DNA of 39,505 nt from Flavobacteriaceae bacterium (lineage in GTDB: Bacteria; Bacteroidota; Bacteroidia; Flavobacteriales; Flavobacteriaceae), in the NCBI GenBank assembly GCA_947456955.1, contig CANGTQ010000017.1:1-39505 (forward strand). The letters run 5' to 3'. The notes beneath the pieces were generated by a model, which did not search any database, was not told the DNA's origin, and saw only the letters and a list, made by a program, of their open reading frames with translations. The position numbers and the translations under genes were made by a program. Shown here piece by piece: positions 25,001 to 33,593 of the stretch; the stretch's first letter is position 1; each line of letters opens with the position of its first letter.

Positions 25001-25045
25001 CAAATTAAGGTGTATTATGTCTTAATTTAACTTAATTTCTTAATG
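24995..25045. repeat. Intergenic word repeat R12, hairpin between convergent genes
   Basis: CATTAACAAATTAAG at 24995-25009 and CTTAATTTCTTAATG at 25031-25045 form a 15-base stem with one mismatch. The rhomboid stop codon is within the left arm. The right arm is the exact complement of the word at 22668-22682. Position and symmetry fit a bidirectional terminator for the rhomboid and rlmB genes. Confidence 0.75.
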
Positions 25046-25064
25046 TTAAAAAAATGGAAATATT

Positions 25065-25799
25065 TTATTGTCTTTGTCTCACGGTTTCATAAAGAAAAGC
25101 TCCACATGCTACTGATACATTAAGCGAACCGATAGTTCCGAACATAGGTAATTTAGCTTTTTCATCTACTATCTTTAATACCGATGGGTTTATTCCTCTA
25201 TCTTCACTTCCCATAATAATGGCCACAGGTTCGTTTAGAGAAATATCGTAAATATTTTGCTCTGTTTTTTCAGTGGCAGCAACGGTTTTTATGCCGCTTC
25301 CTTGAAGATGGAAAATAGCGTCTTTGATATGTTCTACTTTACAAATAGGAACATTGAATACGGCACCAGCAGAAGTCTTCACAGTATCTCCATTAACGGG
25401 TGCAGACCCAGCTTTTTGAACAATAATTCCGTCAACACCAGTGCATTCAGCAGTTCTAATGATAGCACCAAAATTTCGGGCATCACTTATTTGATCAAGA
25501 ATTAAGAATAGTGGAGTTTTTCCGGATTCAAGTACTTTTTCAATTAGAGTTTCCAAATCATGAAAGGCGATAGGAGAGATGGTAGCCACTGCGCCCTGAT
25601 GATTATTTGAAGTTAACCGGTTTAGTTTTTCAACGGGAACATAAGAGAAATTGATGCTTTTTTGTTTCATCACTTTCATCAATTCTTTCATTAATTCGCC
25701 TTGGGTGTCCGATTGAATAAATACTTTATCGATAGCGGCACCCGATTGAATACCTTCTATAATTGCTCTAATGCCGAAGATTTGATGTTCTTTTTCCAT
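25065..25799 (-). CDS. rlmB: 23S rRNA (guanosine-2'-O)-methyltransferase RlmB
   Basis: A 244-residue SpoU (SPOUT) methyltransferase. An N-terminal substrate-binding domain (IFGIRAIIEGIQSG ...) precedes the knotted catalytic domain with motif 1 DARNFGAIIRTAE, motif 2 IIMGSEDRGINP and motif 3 LNVSVACGAFLYE. RlmB methylates G2251 of 23S rRNA (E. coli numbering) at the peptidyl transferase centre. Closely related TrmH-family enzymes exist, but the EGIQSG N-terminal domain and length favour RlmB. It is monocistronic. Confidence 0.9.
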   Translation of the reverse strand: MEKEHQIFGIRAIIEGIQSGAAIDKVFIQSDTQGELMKELMKVMKQKSINFSYVPVEKLNRLTSNNHQGAVATISPIAFHDLETLIEKVLESGKTPLFLILDQISDARNFGAIIRTAECTGVDGIIVQKAGSAPVNGDTVKTSAGAVFNVPICKVEHIKDAIFHLQGSGIKTVAATEKTEQNIYDISLNEPVAIIMGSEDRGINPSVLKIVDEKAKLPMFGTIGSLNVSVACGAFLYETVRQRQ

Positions 25800-25803
25800 A
25801 TTG

Positions 25804-25811
25804 CAAAAGTA
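25804..25811 (-). promoter_or_regulatory. Possible -7 element abutting the rlmB start
   Basis: On the minus strand TACTTTTG ends four bases before the rlmB ATG. If real, the transcript would begin at or next to the start codon. No -33 was found at the usual distance. Confidence 0.25.
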
Positions 25812-25877
25812 AATTAAAACAGTGCTTTTAAAAATTTATTTATTAAGATAATTTCTATTTGTATTTAATACTCAAAA

Positions 25878-25919
25878 AAACTGGATAAATATGGAACCTA
25901 TTCCATATTTATCCAGTTT
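25878..25919 (-). terminator. Strong hairpin terminator downstream of susD
   Basis: A perfect 19-base stem, 25878-25896 pairing with 25901-25919, loop CCTA (+ strand). Read on the minus strand the stem is followed by a run of T (complement of the A-run from 25874). It ends the SusC-SusD transcript. Confidence 0.85.
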
Positions 25920-25966
25920 GTTAAATTGTATTTTTTAGTATGCTTTTTATATTGTGTTTTAAAATA

Positions 25967-25997
25967 CATAAACCACTAGTTTAACCAGTGGTTTATG
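25967..25997 (-). terminator. Second hairpin downstream of susD
   Basis: CATAAACCACT at 25967-25977 pairs with AGTGGTTTATG at 25987-25997, an 11-base stem with a 9-base loop. It is the first hairpin after the susD stop on the minus strand, followed there by TATTTT. In plus orientation it is followed by ATTTTTTT. Confidence 0.65.
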
Positions 25998-26015
25998 ATT
26001 TTTTTATAATTTGAT

Positions 26016-27467
26016 TTACATATTCACAGGAGTTTTTATATAAATAGATGGTATTGGCTTTGGAGTATTCGGGTTTGAGTTTATTTCAACTTGAGGATAT
26101 AATAATCTCTGAGGTGTATTACTAAAACCTGTTTTTAATTGAATTTCTGCTTTATTGTTTGATCTTCCAAAATCAGTATAAGCTTCATAGCTGCCAATAA
26201 AATAAATATATCTTTCTTGATAAATCTCTCTTAAAAGAGCATCTATAGCAGCAATATTATCGCTGTTTTCCATTCCTCCAGGATTAAAATCTGCATCTAT
26301 GTAGGGTTCATAATTAAAAGTTTCAGTGTCATAACCAGAATTTGTAATTCCTATAGAATAGCCTGTGTCTAATAACGCTCGATAATTGTTATATGAAGTT
26401 ATACCTTCTGATATGGATGATCTTGCATCAACTTCCGCAATAATTAATAACATTTCTCCATAAGTAACCATTGGCATTGGCGAATCGCTACCAAATTTAC
26501 CATTTGTACAACAATAATCACTTCCATAAATATTTAAGGTATATGGGTCAAAATACTCACCATTGTTTAAATAATTAAACATAAATCTCGCAGATTCATC
26601 TGTTTTTGCATTTCCTCTATACAGGGCTTGAGATGGATCTAGTAACCTTGCGGCATAACTATCACCAGACATATAATCATCTCTATCATAAACTAAAAAA
26701 GAATAAAAAGGATTAAAATTTTGATAACTAGCGTTGCCAAAAATGGCTTTAAAGTCATCATCTATATTATCTATGCCAAGTACTGCATTTGTTTTAGCTA
26801 GTGAATAATTTTTAACATGTAGAAAAAATCTAGCTTTTAAAGAATAGGCCAATTTTATCCATCTTTCAGAATCTCCACCATAATAAATATCTTTATCACT
26901 AGGTATTCCACTTCCTACTGTAGAACTTAAATTTGTAATGGCATCATCTAATAAAATTTGTAAATTGGCATAAATAGATGCTTGGCTGTCATATGTAGGA
27001 GTTAAATTATTGCCTGAAACATCTAACTTTGAATATGGTACATCACCCCATAATGAAGTAACCGTTCCCATACAATGCGCTTCGATAACTTGAGCAGCAC
27101 CTTTTAAATTTGGATTCAATTCAATAGACGCTTTGTTTTGAGTCAATTTAGCTTGTGTAATACAATTCACATATGCATTATTCCAGCTGTCATCAAATTC
27201 ACTTGCTGTTGCATTGTTCCAATTATTTAGTGCGACATACTGTCTATTTTCGCCGTTCGCTTGATTTAACCAAAGCATTACATCTCTAACAGCTGAACTA
27301 TTTTGAAAAAATTGGTTGGCTAATAGAGCACCTTGAAAAAGGTTCTTAGAATCGACATTAGTTAATAAATCTGGATCTACATTTTCATCCTCTACCATGC
27401 TAGTACAACCACTAAAAGCAAAAAGTACTAGGCTTAGAAAAAAAGTTTTGATTAATAAATTTTTCAT
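26016..27467 (-). CDS. SusD/RagB-family nutrient-binding outer membrane lipoprotein
   Basis: A 483-residue lipoprotein with signal peptide and lipobox FAFSGC (Cys21). The mature part is helical and TPR-like, with W.GDVPYS (LWGDVPYSKLD) and RLLDPSQALYRGN, resembling the SusD-like type 2 group. It would cap the SusC channel on the cell surface and bind the nutrient. It starts four bases after the susC stop codon, so the two are co-translated partners. The substrate cannot be told: no glycoside hydrolase, lyase, peptidase or sigma/anti-sigma gene sits next to the pair. Two hairpins follow its stop. Confidence 0.9.
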   Translation of the reverse strand: MKNLLIKTFFLSLVLFAFSGCTSMVEDENVDPDLLTNVDSKNLFQGALLANQFFQNSSAVRDVMLWLNQANGENRQYVALNNWNNATASEFDDSWNNAYVNCITQAKLTQNKASIELNPNLKGAAQVIEAHCMGTVTSLWGDVPYSKLDVSGNNLTPTYDSQASIYANLQILLDDAITNLSSTVGSGIPSDKDIYYGGDSERWIKLAYSLKARFFLHVKNYSLAKTNAVLGIDNIDDDFKAIFGNASYQNFNPFYSFLVYDRDDYMSGDSYAARLLDPSQALYRGNAKTDESARFMFNYLNNGEYFDPYTLNIYGSDYCCTNGKFGSDSPMPMVTYGEMLLIIAEVDARSSISEGITSYNNYRALLDTGYSIGITNSGYDTETFNYEPYIDADFNPGGMENSDNIAAIDALLREIYQERYIYFIGSYEAYTDFGRSNNKAEIQLKTGFSNTPQRLLYPQVEINSNPNTPKPIPSIYIKTPVNM

Positions 27468-27471
27468 ATTT

Positions 27472-30400
27472 TTAAAATTTTAAATTTACACTTAGTATAA
27501 ATGATTTAGTATTTGGACTATTAAAGTACTGTAAACCTCTACCATTAGATCCACCTGTTAGATTCGATTCTGGATCTTGACCTAATGTTTTGTCTTCTGT
27601 CCATAGCCATAAGTTTCTTCCAGTTCCTCTAAATGTAATACTCTCTATTCCAAGTTTTGATTTGGTTAAAGGAATATAATAAGATAATGATAATTCTCTC
27701 CATTTTACCCATGTGGCAGATTTCACAAATTGTTCTGCAACTGGACCAAAACCGCCACCTAATCCTTGATACCAACTTTGATCAAGAAGTACTGGTCCTC
27801 CACCAAAATCTACTATATTACCTCTGACTGTGCCAGCTGGTATTGTATTCCCTGCATAATTAACTAAAGGAGTAGTTAGTGTTGCTTCATTTGCAGTTTC
27901 CCATGTTCTACCAAAGTTGTTTAATGCGCCATTAGTTCCATCCCATAGATCGCCACCAATTGACGAATCAAATAAAGTGCTAATTGTAAAGTTTTTATAT
28001 TCAAATGAAGTGCCAATTGCTCCCCTCCAATCTGCATTCGGATCACCAATTACACCTTCAGCATTTGCAACTGTAGGAAAACCATTTGAATCTAGTATTA
28101 ATGAACCATCTGTATCTCTATCAAATTTCCCTCCCCATAAAACACCTAGAGGTTGATTTAAAACTGCTCTTGATGATGAACCTGTAAATCCGTTTAAAAA
28201 TAATGATTCTGTACCTTCTAATTTAGTTACTTCATTTCTGTTTGTACTCCAGTTTCCAAAAACATTCCATTTCAATTTAGAGTCTTTAGGTAATATTCTT
28301 GCATTGAATTCTAATTCGAATCCATTGTTCTGAATTGTAGCAAAATTCCCGTATACGCCACTAAATGTTGAACTACCATTCAATGGAACATCAACAAGTA
28401 AATCTTTTGTTTTATTTGTGTAGAAAGTTGCATTTATTTGAAGTGCGCTAAAAAATTCTAAGTCAGTACCAATTTCAAATTCTGTTTTTATTTCAGGCTT
28501 TAAATTTGGATTACCTCTTGTGCCTGATTGTTGAAACGATCCATTATATACACCAGAGTCATAAGCTCCACCCCAACCTTCAACTCCAGTTGCTGAATTA
28601 AAATAAGTAGTTCCGGCATACGGTCTAGGTATTGATGCAATTTGCCCGAAAGTTAATCGTAACTTACCATCAGTTAAAATTTTGTTTTCTTTAATGTTAT
28701 TGATGAATTTATAGCCAAATTCTACAGAAGGATAGAAATACACTTTTAGGTTAGGATCATATGCAGAACTAGTTTCAAATCTGCCACCCAAAGTCAAGAA
28801 TAAATAACTTTTATAGTCAAATGCAGTTGAAAAATAAGCTCCGTTTAGTTTAGAATATGTTCTATCTAAGAAAGTAGTTTTATCAACAATTAATGCGTTA
28901 TCATAGGAAAATGTATTAGTGTCAACTAAAAAGTTTTTATAAGTACCGCCTCTTGCATCATATTTTCTTTCAGAAAAGTTAATACCCGCTAAATAATTTA
29001 AATTAGTATTTTCATTAATTTTTATATCTCCTAATGCCATTATATCAGCATTATATTGATTAAAATCTATTACACTTTCGGAAGCATTTCCATTTCCTCC
29101 GTTTTCAGCAGAATTCATTGGGAACATAGATATTTTTTTATCGGAATAGCCATCTATACCAAATCTTCCTAACAACGACAGCCATTGATTTACTTCGTGT
29201 TTTAATTCAAATCCTGCAATATATCTATTAACGTTATTTGGGTTTTTTTGAACATCTGTACTCCAAAGCGGATTATTGTAACTTGGGTTTAAATCTCCAG
29301 TGAAAGTTCCAACATCTTGTCTATATGCTCTATGACTATTAAAGGAAGGAACGCCACTACTTGAAAAGTTTGTTCCTATGAAATCTGTATTGTCAAAATC
29401 AGCTGGGGTTCTGTACAATCCTAAATAAAGCCCCGCTAAATTAGAACCTTGTTGTACTCTATTAGAACTAATATTTGAATAGGTAAATTTTGCTTTAAAG
29501 GTAGTTTTATCTCCTATTTTTGTTTTAGTTTTAAGGTCTATGGTTGTTCTTTCGTATGAAGAATTTCTTACAATACCACCCTGATTTGTGTTTCCAATTC
29601 CTAAATAAAAAGTGCTATTTTCATTTCCACCACTAATCCCAACGTGATTTTCAATAGAACTCCCATTGCCAATTACAGCATCCATATTCGATTGATTAAA
29701 ATTGGCAGTACTATTTTTGGTTGTAATAGGATAATATATATTACCATTATTAGCAACAAAGCTTCTTCCAGTAAGATTAAATAAATCACTTGCACCTGAT
29801 CTGGATGATATTTTATCTCCAAAAGAATTGGCATTATTTCTAATCCAGTTTCCATTGCTGCCTTGACCATAAATATCTTGCAAGTCCATTTCTACATTAA
29901 CTTTATCAAAAGAAACAGAAGAATTAATTTCAACAGTCATTTTGCCTTCTTTTCCTTTTTTAGTTGTAATTAATATAACTCCATTTGCAGCTCTGTAACC
30001 CCATAAAGCACTAGCAGAAGCTCCTTTTAGTATTTGCATACTTTCAATATCATTTGGATTGATGTCGTTTAGTCTACTTTGCTGAGTTGTACCCTCTGTA
30101 GTAGATCCAAACTCGTCATTTGACATAGGGATACCATCTATAACAAACAATGGTTGGGTGGAACCAGTAATTGAATTTTGCCCTCTTATTTGAATATATG
30201 CGCCAGAACCAGGGTCACCAGAACTTGATACTACATTTACACCAGAAGCTTTTCCAGATAAAGCTTTTAAAACAGATTGTTCTCCAGAATTTCTTACAAC
30301 ATTACCTTTTACTTTTGAAGATGATGAAGCTACTTGAGATCTGTTTGCATCAACTCCTAGTGATGTCAAAATAACATTCTCTAATTCAACTGCGTCATCT

Positions 30401-30684
30401 TTCATCTTAACATTAACAGTTGAAGATGAAGCCAAAATTTCTTCCGATTTCATACCTACGAAATTGAAAACTAATGTTTCAGTAGGAGATGCTTTTATGG
30501 AAAATTTTCCATCGAAATCGGTTTGAGTACCCAACTTTGTTCCTTTTACAAGAACATTTACTCCTGGGATTGGCAGACCACTGTTGTCAGTAACAACACC
30601 GGTAACAATCCTGTCTTGTGCAAAAGAGATTTGCACTAATAACGCTATGAAAAGCGTTAAGAATCCATTTAACTTTGTTTTCAT
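27472..30684 (-). CDS. SusC/RagA family TonB-dependent outer membrane transporter
   Basis: A 1070-residue protein of usual SusC length. A signal peptide (to about residue 22, ISFAQ) is followed by a carboxypeptidase-D-regulatory-like domain (VTGVVTDNSGLPIPGVNVLV ... DFDGKFSI) at about 25-95. A plug domain with LKALSGKASGVNVVSSSGDP, PLFVIDGIPM and the SMQILKGASASALWGYRAAN segment comes next, then a long beta barrel ending in SFILSVNLKF. With SusD it imports oligosaccharides, peptides or other polymers using TonB energy. The plug lacks no conserved element I can see. It is the first gene of the SusC-SusD unit; no full promoter match was found in the 96-base AT-rich region upstream. Confidence 0.95.
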   Translation of the reverse strand: MKTKLNGFLTLFIALLVQISFAQDRIVTGVVTDNSGLPIPGVNVLVKGTKLGTQTDFDGKFSIKASPTETLVFNFVGMKSEEILASSSTVNVKMKDDAVELENVILTSLGVDANRSQVASSSSKVKGNVVRNSGEQSVLKALSGKASGVNVVSSSGDPGSGAYIQIRGQNSITGSTQPLFVIDGIPMSNDEFGSTTEGTTQQSRLNDINPNDIESMQILKGASASALWGYRAANGVILITTKKGKEGKMTVEINSSVSFDKVNVEMDLQDIYGQGSNGNWIRNNANSFGDKISSRSGASDLFNLTGRSFVANNGNIYYPITTKNSTANFNQSNMDAVIGNGSSIENHVGISGGNENSTFYLGIGNTNQGGIVRNSSYERTTIDLKTKTKIGDKTTFKAKFTYSNISSNRVQQGSNLAGLYLGLYRTPADFDNTDFIGTNFSSSGVPSFNSHRAYRQDVGTFTGDLNPSYNNPLWSTDVQKNPNNVNRYIAGFELKHEVNQWLSLLGRFGIDGYSDKKISMFPMNSAENGGNGNASESVIDFNQYNADIMALGDIKINENTNLNYLAGINFSERKYDARGGTYKNFLVDTNTFSYDNALIVDKTTFLDRTYSKLNGAYFSTAFDYKSYLFLTLGGRFETSSAYDPNLKVYFYPSVEFGYKFINNIKENKILTDGKLRLTFGQIASIPRPYAGTTYFNSATGVEGWGGAYDSGVYNGSFQQSGTRGNPNLKPEIKTEFEIGTDLEFFSALQINATFYTNKTKDLLVDVPLNGSSTFSGVYGNFATIQNNGFELEFNARILPKDSKLKWNVFGNWSTNRNEVTKLEGTESLFLNGFTGSSSRAVLNQPLGVLWGGKFDRDTDGSLILDSNGFPTVANAEGVIGDPNADWRGAIGTSFEYKNFTISTLFDSSIGGDLWDGTNGALNNFGRTWETANEATLTTPLVNYAGNTIPAGTVRGNIVDFGGGPVLLDQSWYQGLGGGFGPVAEQFVKSATWVKWRELSLSYYIPLTKSKLGIESITFRGTGRNLWLWTEDKTLGQDPESNLTGGSNGRGLQYFNSPNTKSFILSVNLKF

Positions 30685-30780
30685 TATTTAATTTGGTTAT
30701 AATTAGTGAAATCAAATATCCGAAAAAATATCAAACATTTATTAAAAAAATGTTAAAAAGTTAAAAAAAATGTTAAAATA

Positions 30781-32448
30781 TTAAAAAACAGCTTTAAAGC
30801 TTATGTGCACAATAGAGTTGGAGAATTTTATTGCCTGATTATTTGTGCTTCCGTTGGCATAAACAAGATTGAAAAGTCCGTTTTTAGATAGCAAACCAAA
30901 ACCGAATCCTAACCCAAAAAGATTTCCGCTGCTTTCAGAAGTTTTGTCTTGAATATATCCATAATCAATAATCGAATGAACATATAGATTTGAAGTAAGT
31001 ATATATCTGTATTCCGATAGAATTGAACTAAACACATTCCCCTGTAAACTATTTTCGTTAAAACCCCGAATGGAATTTATTCCGCCAAAACGTTGTAATT
31101 CATTTATGATGTAGTTACTGCTTTGTAAATAGAAATTTTGAGATTTGATGTTTACAATGTTTTTTTGATTTAAATAAAAGTTATGTTTTAAAAATAGACT
31201 TCCGAAAAACTGATTATCAGAAATTAGCTTAGCATCTCTTTTTCCGGTTCCGATTTTTAAATCAAAAGAAGTTTTTTCAGGGAAAAGAAAATCATCATTC
31301 TTGAAATCGACATATTCTAAAGTTGTTGTTAAATATGAATTATTAAAATCGCTTAAGGTTGATGAATTCACATTCTGAATGTCACTAGACTCTGTCGCTT
31401 GATAGCCAATATACAAACGTGTGTTATAATTAAAATAATATCCCAAGTTAATAGCTGTTTTTGAGTTCTGAAAAGTACTGTCTTGTTTGAATATATTTAA
31501 TTCTGCTTTAATTCCCAATGGGCTTTTAAAAATATAGGGGAGTTCCATCCCCAGATTAAATGTTTTTTGGTCTTGACCGTCGCTTTTCCAATACAGCGAT
31601 AATTTTTCTCCGGAATTCAAAGCATTGTTCAAAACCAAATCCAGGTATCCACTAAAAATAACTTTCTTACTTTCGTTATTGGTGAAACCTACAAAACCAT
31701 CAAAAGTGTTTGGCTTTGTTTTTTCTAAATAGACATAAATTTTGGTAGAGTCTTTTGTGAAAAGAATTTCAGGATATTTACTTTGTTTGACAAATCGGAA
31801 CTTTTCAAAATCATTGTACAATTTGTCTAAGTTCTTTTGATTGAAAACTTTATTTCGAAATAATCGTATGATATTTTTTTTATGCCCTTCCGGAAATTTA
31901 TCATAACCGTTAATTACAATATCATTTACCTGTCTTTTTATTTCAGTTGTAATTGACAAGTCGGCAGAAAGAAAGTCTTTTGTTTTTTGAATGTTAACAA
32001 GTTTTACTTTCGCCATAGAAAAACCAGTGGTTTCTAATTTTTTTAAAGTGGCATTTAAAAAGGCTTCTATTTCTTCATAAGGAATTGTCAAGGTATCGTT
32101 TTTTATGCTGTAAATTCCGGCGACGTTTTCTTGCGATTTTATACCTATATATATCCGCGCATTATTTATTTTTTTTCCGAGATTGTATTTGAAGTAAAAT
32201 GTGGAGTCATTTAGCTTAAAATTTTCAGCAAGCTGACTTTCCACATATCCTTTTTTGGTAAGCTTTTCGTAAAATAAATTATTCTCGTCCAAAATTGATT
32301 TGGCGTTTTTGTGTTTCAAAACATAGCCTATACTGTCTATAATTTTGTTTTCTTTTTCGTTTTGTCCGATAATTTTCAGATGGAATTCCTGAGCAGAAAT
32401 GTTTCCACTGAGGATAATTATGAAAAAAAAGAGAAAAATCTTTTTCAA
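30781..32448 (-). CDS. Omp85/BamA-TamA-like outer membrane barrel protein
   Basis: A 555-residue protein with a signal peptide (ending GNISAQ). The N-terminal half carries about two POTRA-like alpha/beta repeats, including VNDIVINGYDKFPEGHKK. The C-terminal half is a beta barrel with the Omp85 hallmark RGF at residue 461 (SIRGFNENSLQG) and a terminal aromatic residue (SFKAVF). Members insert or export proteins or lipids at the outer membrane. It is shorter than BamA (about 800), with fewer POTRA repeats, so it is more like TamA or two-partner FhaC transporters. Its partner is not identified. It runs on the same strand as susC but is 96 bases upstream of it. Confidence 0.78.
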   Translation of the reverse strand: MKKIFLFFFIIILSGNISAQEFHLKIIGQNEKENKIIDSIGYVLKHKNAKSILDENNLFYEKLTKKGYVESQLAENFKLNDSTFYFKYNLGKKINNARIYIGIKSQENVAGIYSIKNDTLTIPYEEIEAFLNATLKKLETTGFSMAKVKLVNIQKTKDFLSADLSITTEIKRQVNDIVINGYDKFPEGHKKNIIRLFRNKVFNQKNLDKLYNDFEKFRFVKQSKYPEILFTKDSTKIYVYLEKTKPNTFDGFVGFTNNESKKVIFSGYLDLVLNNALNSGEKLSLYWKSDGQDQKTFNLGMELPYIFKSPLGIKAELNIFKQDSTFQNSKTAINLGYYFNYNTRLYIGYQATESSDIQNVNSSTLSDFNNSYLTTTLEYVDFKNDDFLFPEKTSFDLKIGTGKRDAKLISDNQFFGSLFLKHNFYLNQKNIVNIKSQNFYLQSSNYIINELQRFGGINSIRGFNENSLQGNVFSSILSEYRYILTSNLYVHSIIDYGYIQDKTSESSGNLFGLGFGFGLLSKNGLFNLVYANGSTNNQAIKFSNSIVHISFKAVF

Positions 32449-32546
32449 AAGCCCTAATTGTTTGCCTCAAAATAACGCAAAAAATCTGTTTTTATTGTTG
32501 TTTATTGAATCTAAAAAGAATTTGTTTGAAAATTAATTAATTACGA

Positions 32547-32577
32547 TTTGTTTCATTGAAAATAATTACTACATTTG
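32547..32577 (+). promoter_or_regulatory. Promoter of the str-S10 ribosomal operon
   Basis: TTTG (32547-32550) and TACATTTG (32570-32577) with a 19-base spacer, an exact match to the Bacteroidota housekeeping promoter. Transcription is expected near 32584, with a leader of about 47 bases that is A-rich just before the rpsL ATG and contains no Shine-Dalgarno sequence. Confidence 0.8.
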
Positions 32578-32630
32578 CAACCCCTAAAAAAGCGGGAATT
32601 TAATAAATAAAGAAAAATTAGTATTTAATT

Positions 32631-33014
32631 ATGCCAACAATTCAACAATTAGTAAGAACAGGAAGAACTCAGATCACTAAGAAGAGTAAATCGGTTGCTT
32701 TAGATTCTTGTCCTCAAAGAAGAGGTGTTTGTACGCGTGTTTACACTACTACTCCAAAAAAACCAAACTCTGCAATGCGTAAAGTTGCGCGTGTGCGTTT
32801 GACTAATGGAAATGAAGTGAATGCATACATCCCAGGAGAAGGACACAATCTACAAGAGCACTCGATAGTATTAGTGCGAGGCGGAAGGGTAAAAGATTTA
32901 CCAGGAGTTAGATACCACATTGTGCGTGGTGCACTTGACACATCAGGTGTAGCAGGAAGAACACAAAGAAGATCTAAGTACGGTGCTAAACGCCCAAAAG
33001 AAGCTAAAAAGTAA
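32631..33014 (+). CDS. rpsL: 30S ribosomal protein S12
   Basis: A 127-residue S12 of normal length. The conserved [13 protein letters not shown] and [17 protein letters not shown] loops are intact. Both lysines whose change gives streptomycin resistance (Lys42 and Lys87 in E. coli numbering) are present, so a sensitive form is expected from this protein. It sits in the decoding centre of the small subunit. It is first in the ribosomal operon, behind the promoter at 32547. Confidence 0.99.
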
Positions 33015-33020
33015 ATTTTT

Positions 33021-33095
33021 TAACTAGTCAAAAGTGAAAAGGTATAACGTCATAAAGTAGCATCTTTACGACTTTCGGCTTTCGACTTTCGACAA
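33021..33095. repeat. Intergenic word repeat R13 (GTCATAAAGT, TTCGACTTTCG)
   Basis: AGTCAAAAGTGAAAAG, then GTCATAAAGT at 33049-33058, TTACGACTTT at 33066-33075, and tandem CTTTCGG, CTTTCGA, CTTTCGAC words up to 33092. Both 10-mers recur in R1. It separates rpsL from rpsG, genes that are usually nearly contiguous. Confidence 0.7.
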
Positions 33096-33106
33096 AAAAC
33101 AAAGAC

Positions 33107-33583
33107 ATGAGAAAAAGAGCGGCAAAGAAAAGACCACTTTTACCAGATCCAAAATTTAACGATCAGTTAGTAACACGTTTTGTAAACAACTTAATGTGGG
33201 ATGGTAAGAAATCGACAGCTTTCAAAGTATTTTATGATGCTATGGAAATTGTAGAAACAAAAAAGAACAATGATGAAAAATCATCATTAGAAGTATGGAA
33301 AGATGCTTTAACAAACGTTATGCCTCACGTAGAAGTACGTAGTCGTAGAGTGGGTGGAGCAACATTCCAAATCCCTATGCAAATTCGTCCAGACAGAAAA
33401 ATATCTATGGCCATGAAGTGGATGATACTTTATGCTCGAAGAAGAAACGAGAAATCGATGTCAGGTAAATTAGCATCCGAAATTTTAGCTGCGGCTAAAG
33501 AAGAAGGTGCCGCTGTTAAAAAGAGAATGGATACTCACAAAATGGCAGAAGCAAATAAAGCATTCTCTCACTTCAGATTTTAA
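33107..33583 (+). CDS. rpsG: 30S ribosomal protein S7
   Basis: A 158-residue S7, which binds 16S rRNA and nucleates the head of the small subunit. The N-terminus [19 protein letters not shown] and the central [18 protein letters not shown] are family signatures. fusA begins 10 bases after it. Confidence 0.99.
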   Translation: MRKRAAKKRPLLPDPKFNDQLVTRFVNNLMWDGKKSTAFKVFYDAMEIVETKKNNDEKSSLEVWKDALTNVMPHVEVRSRRVGGATFQIPMQIRPDRKISMAMKWMILYARRRNEKSMSGKLASEILAAAKEEGAAVKKRMDTHKMAEANKAFSHFRF

Positions 33584-33593
33584 TATTTAAGAA

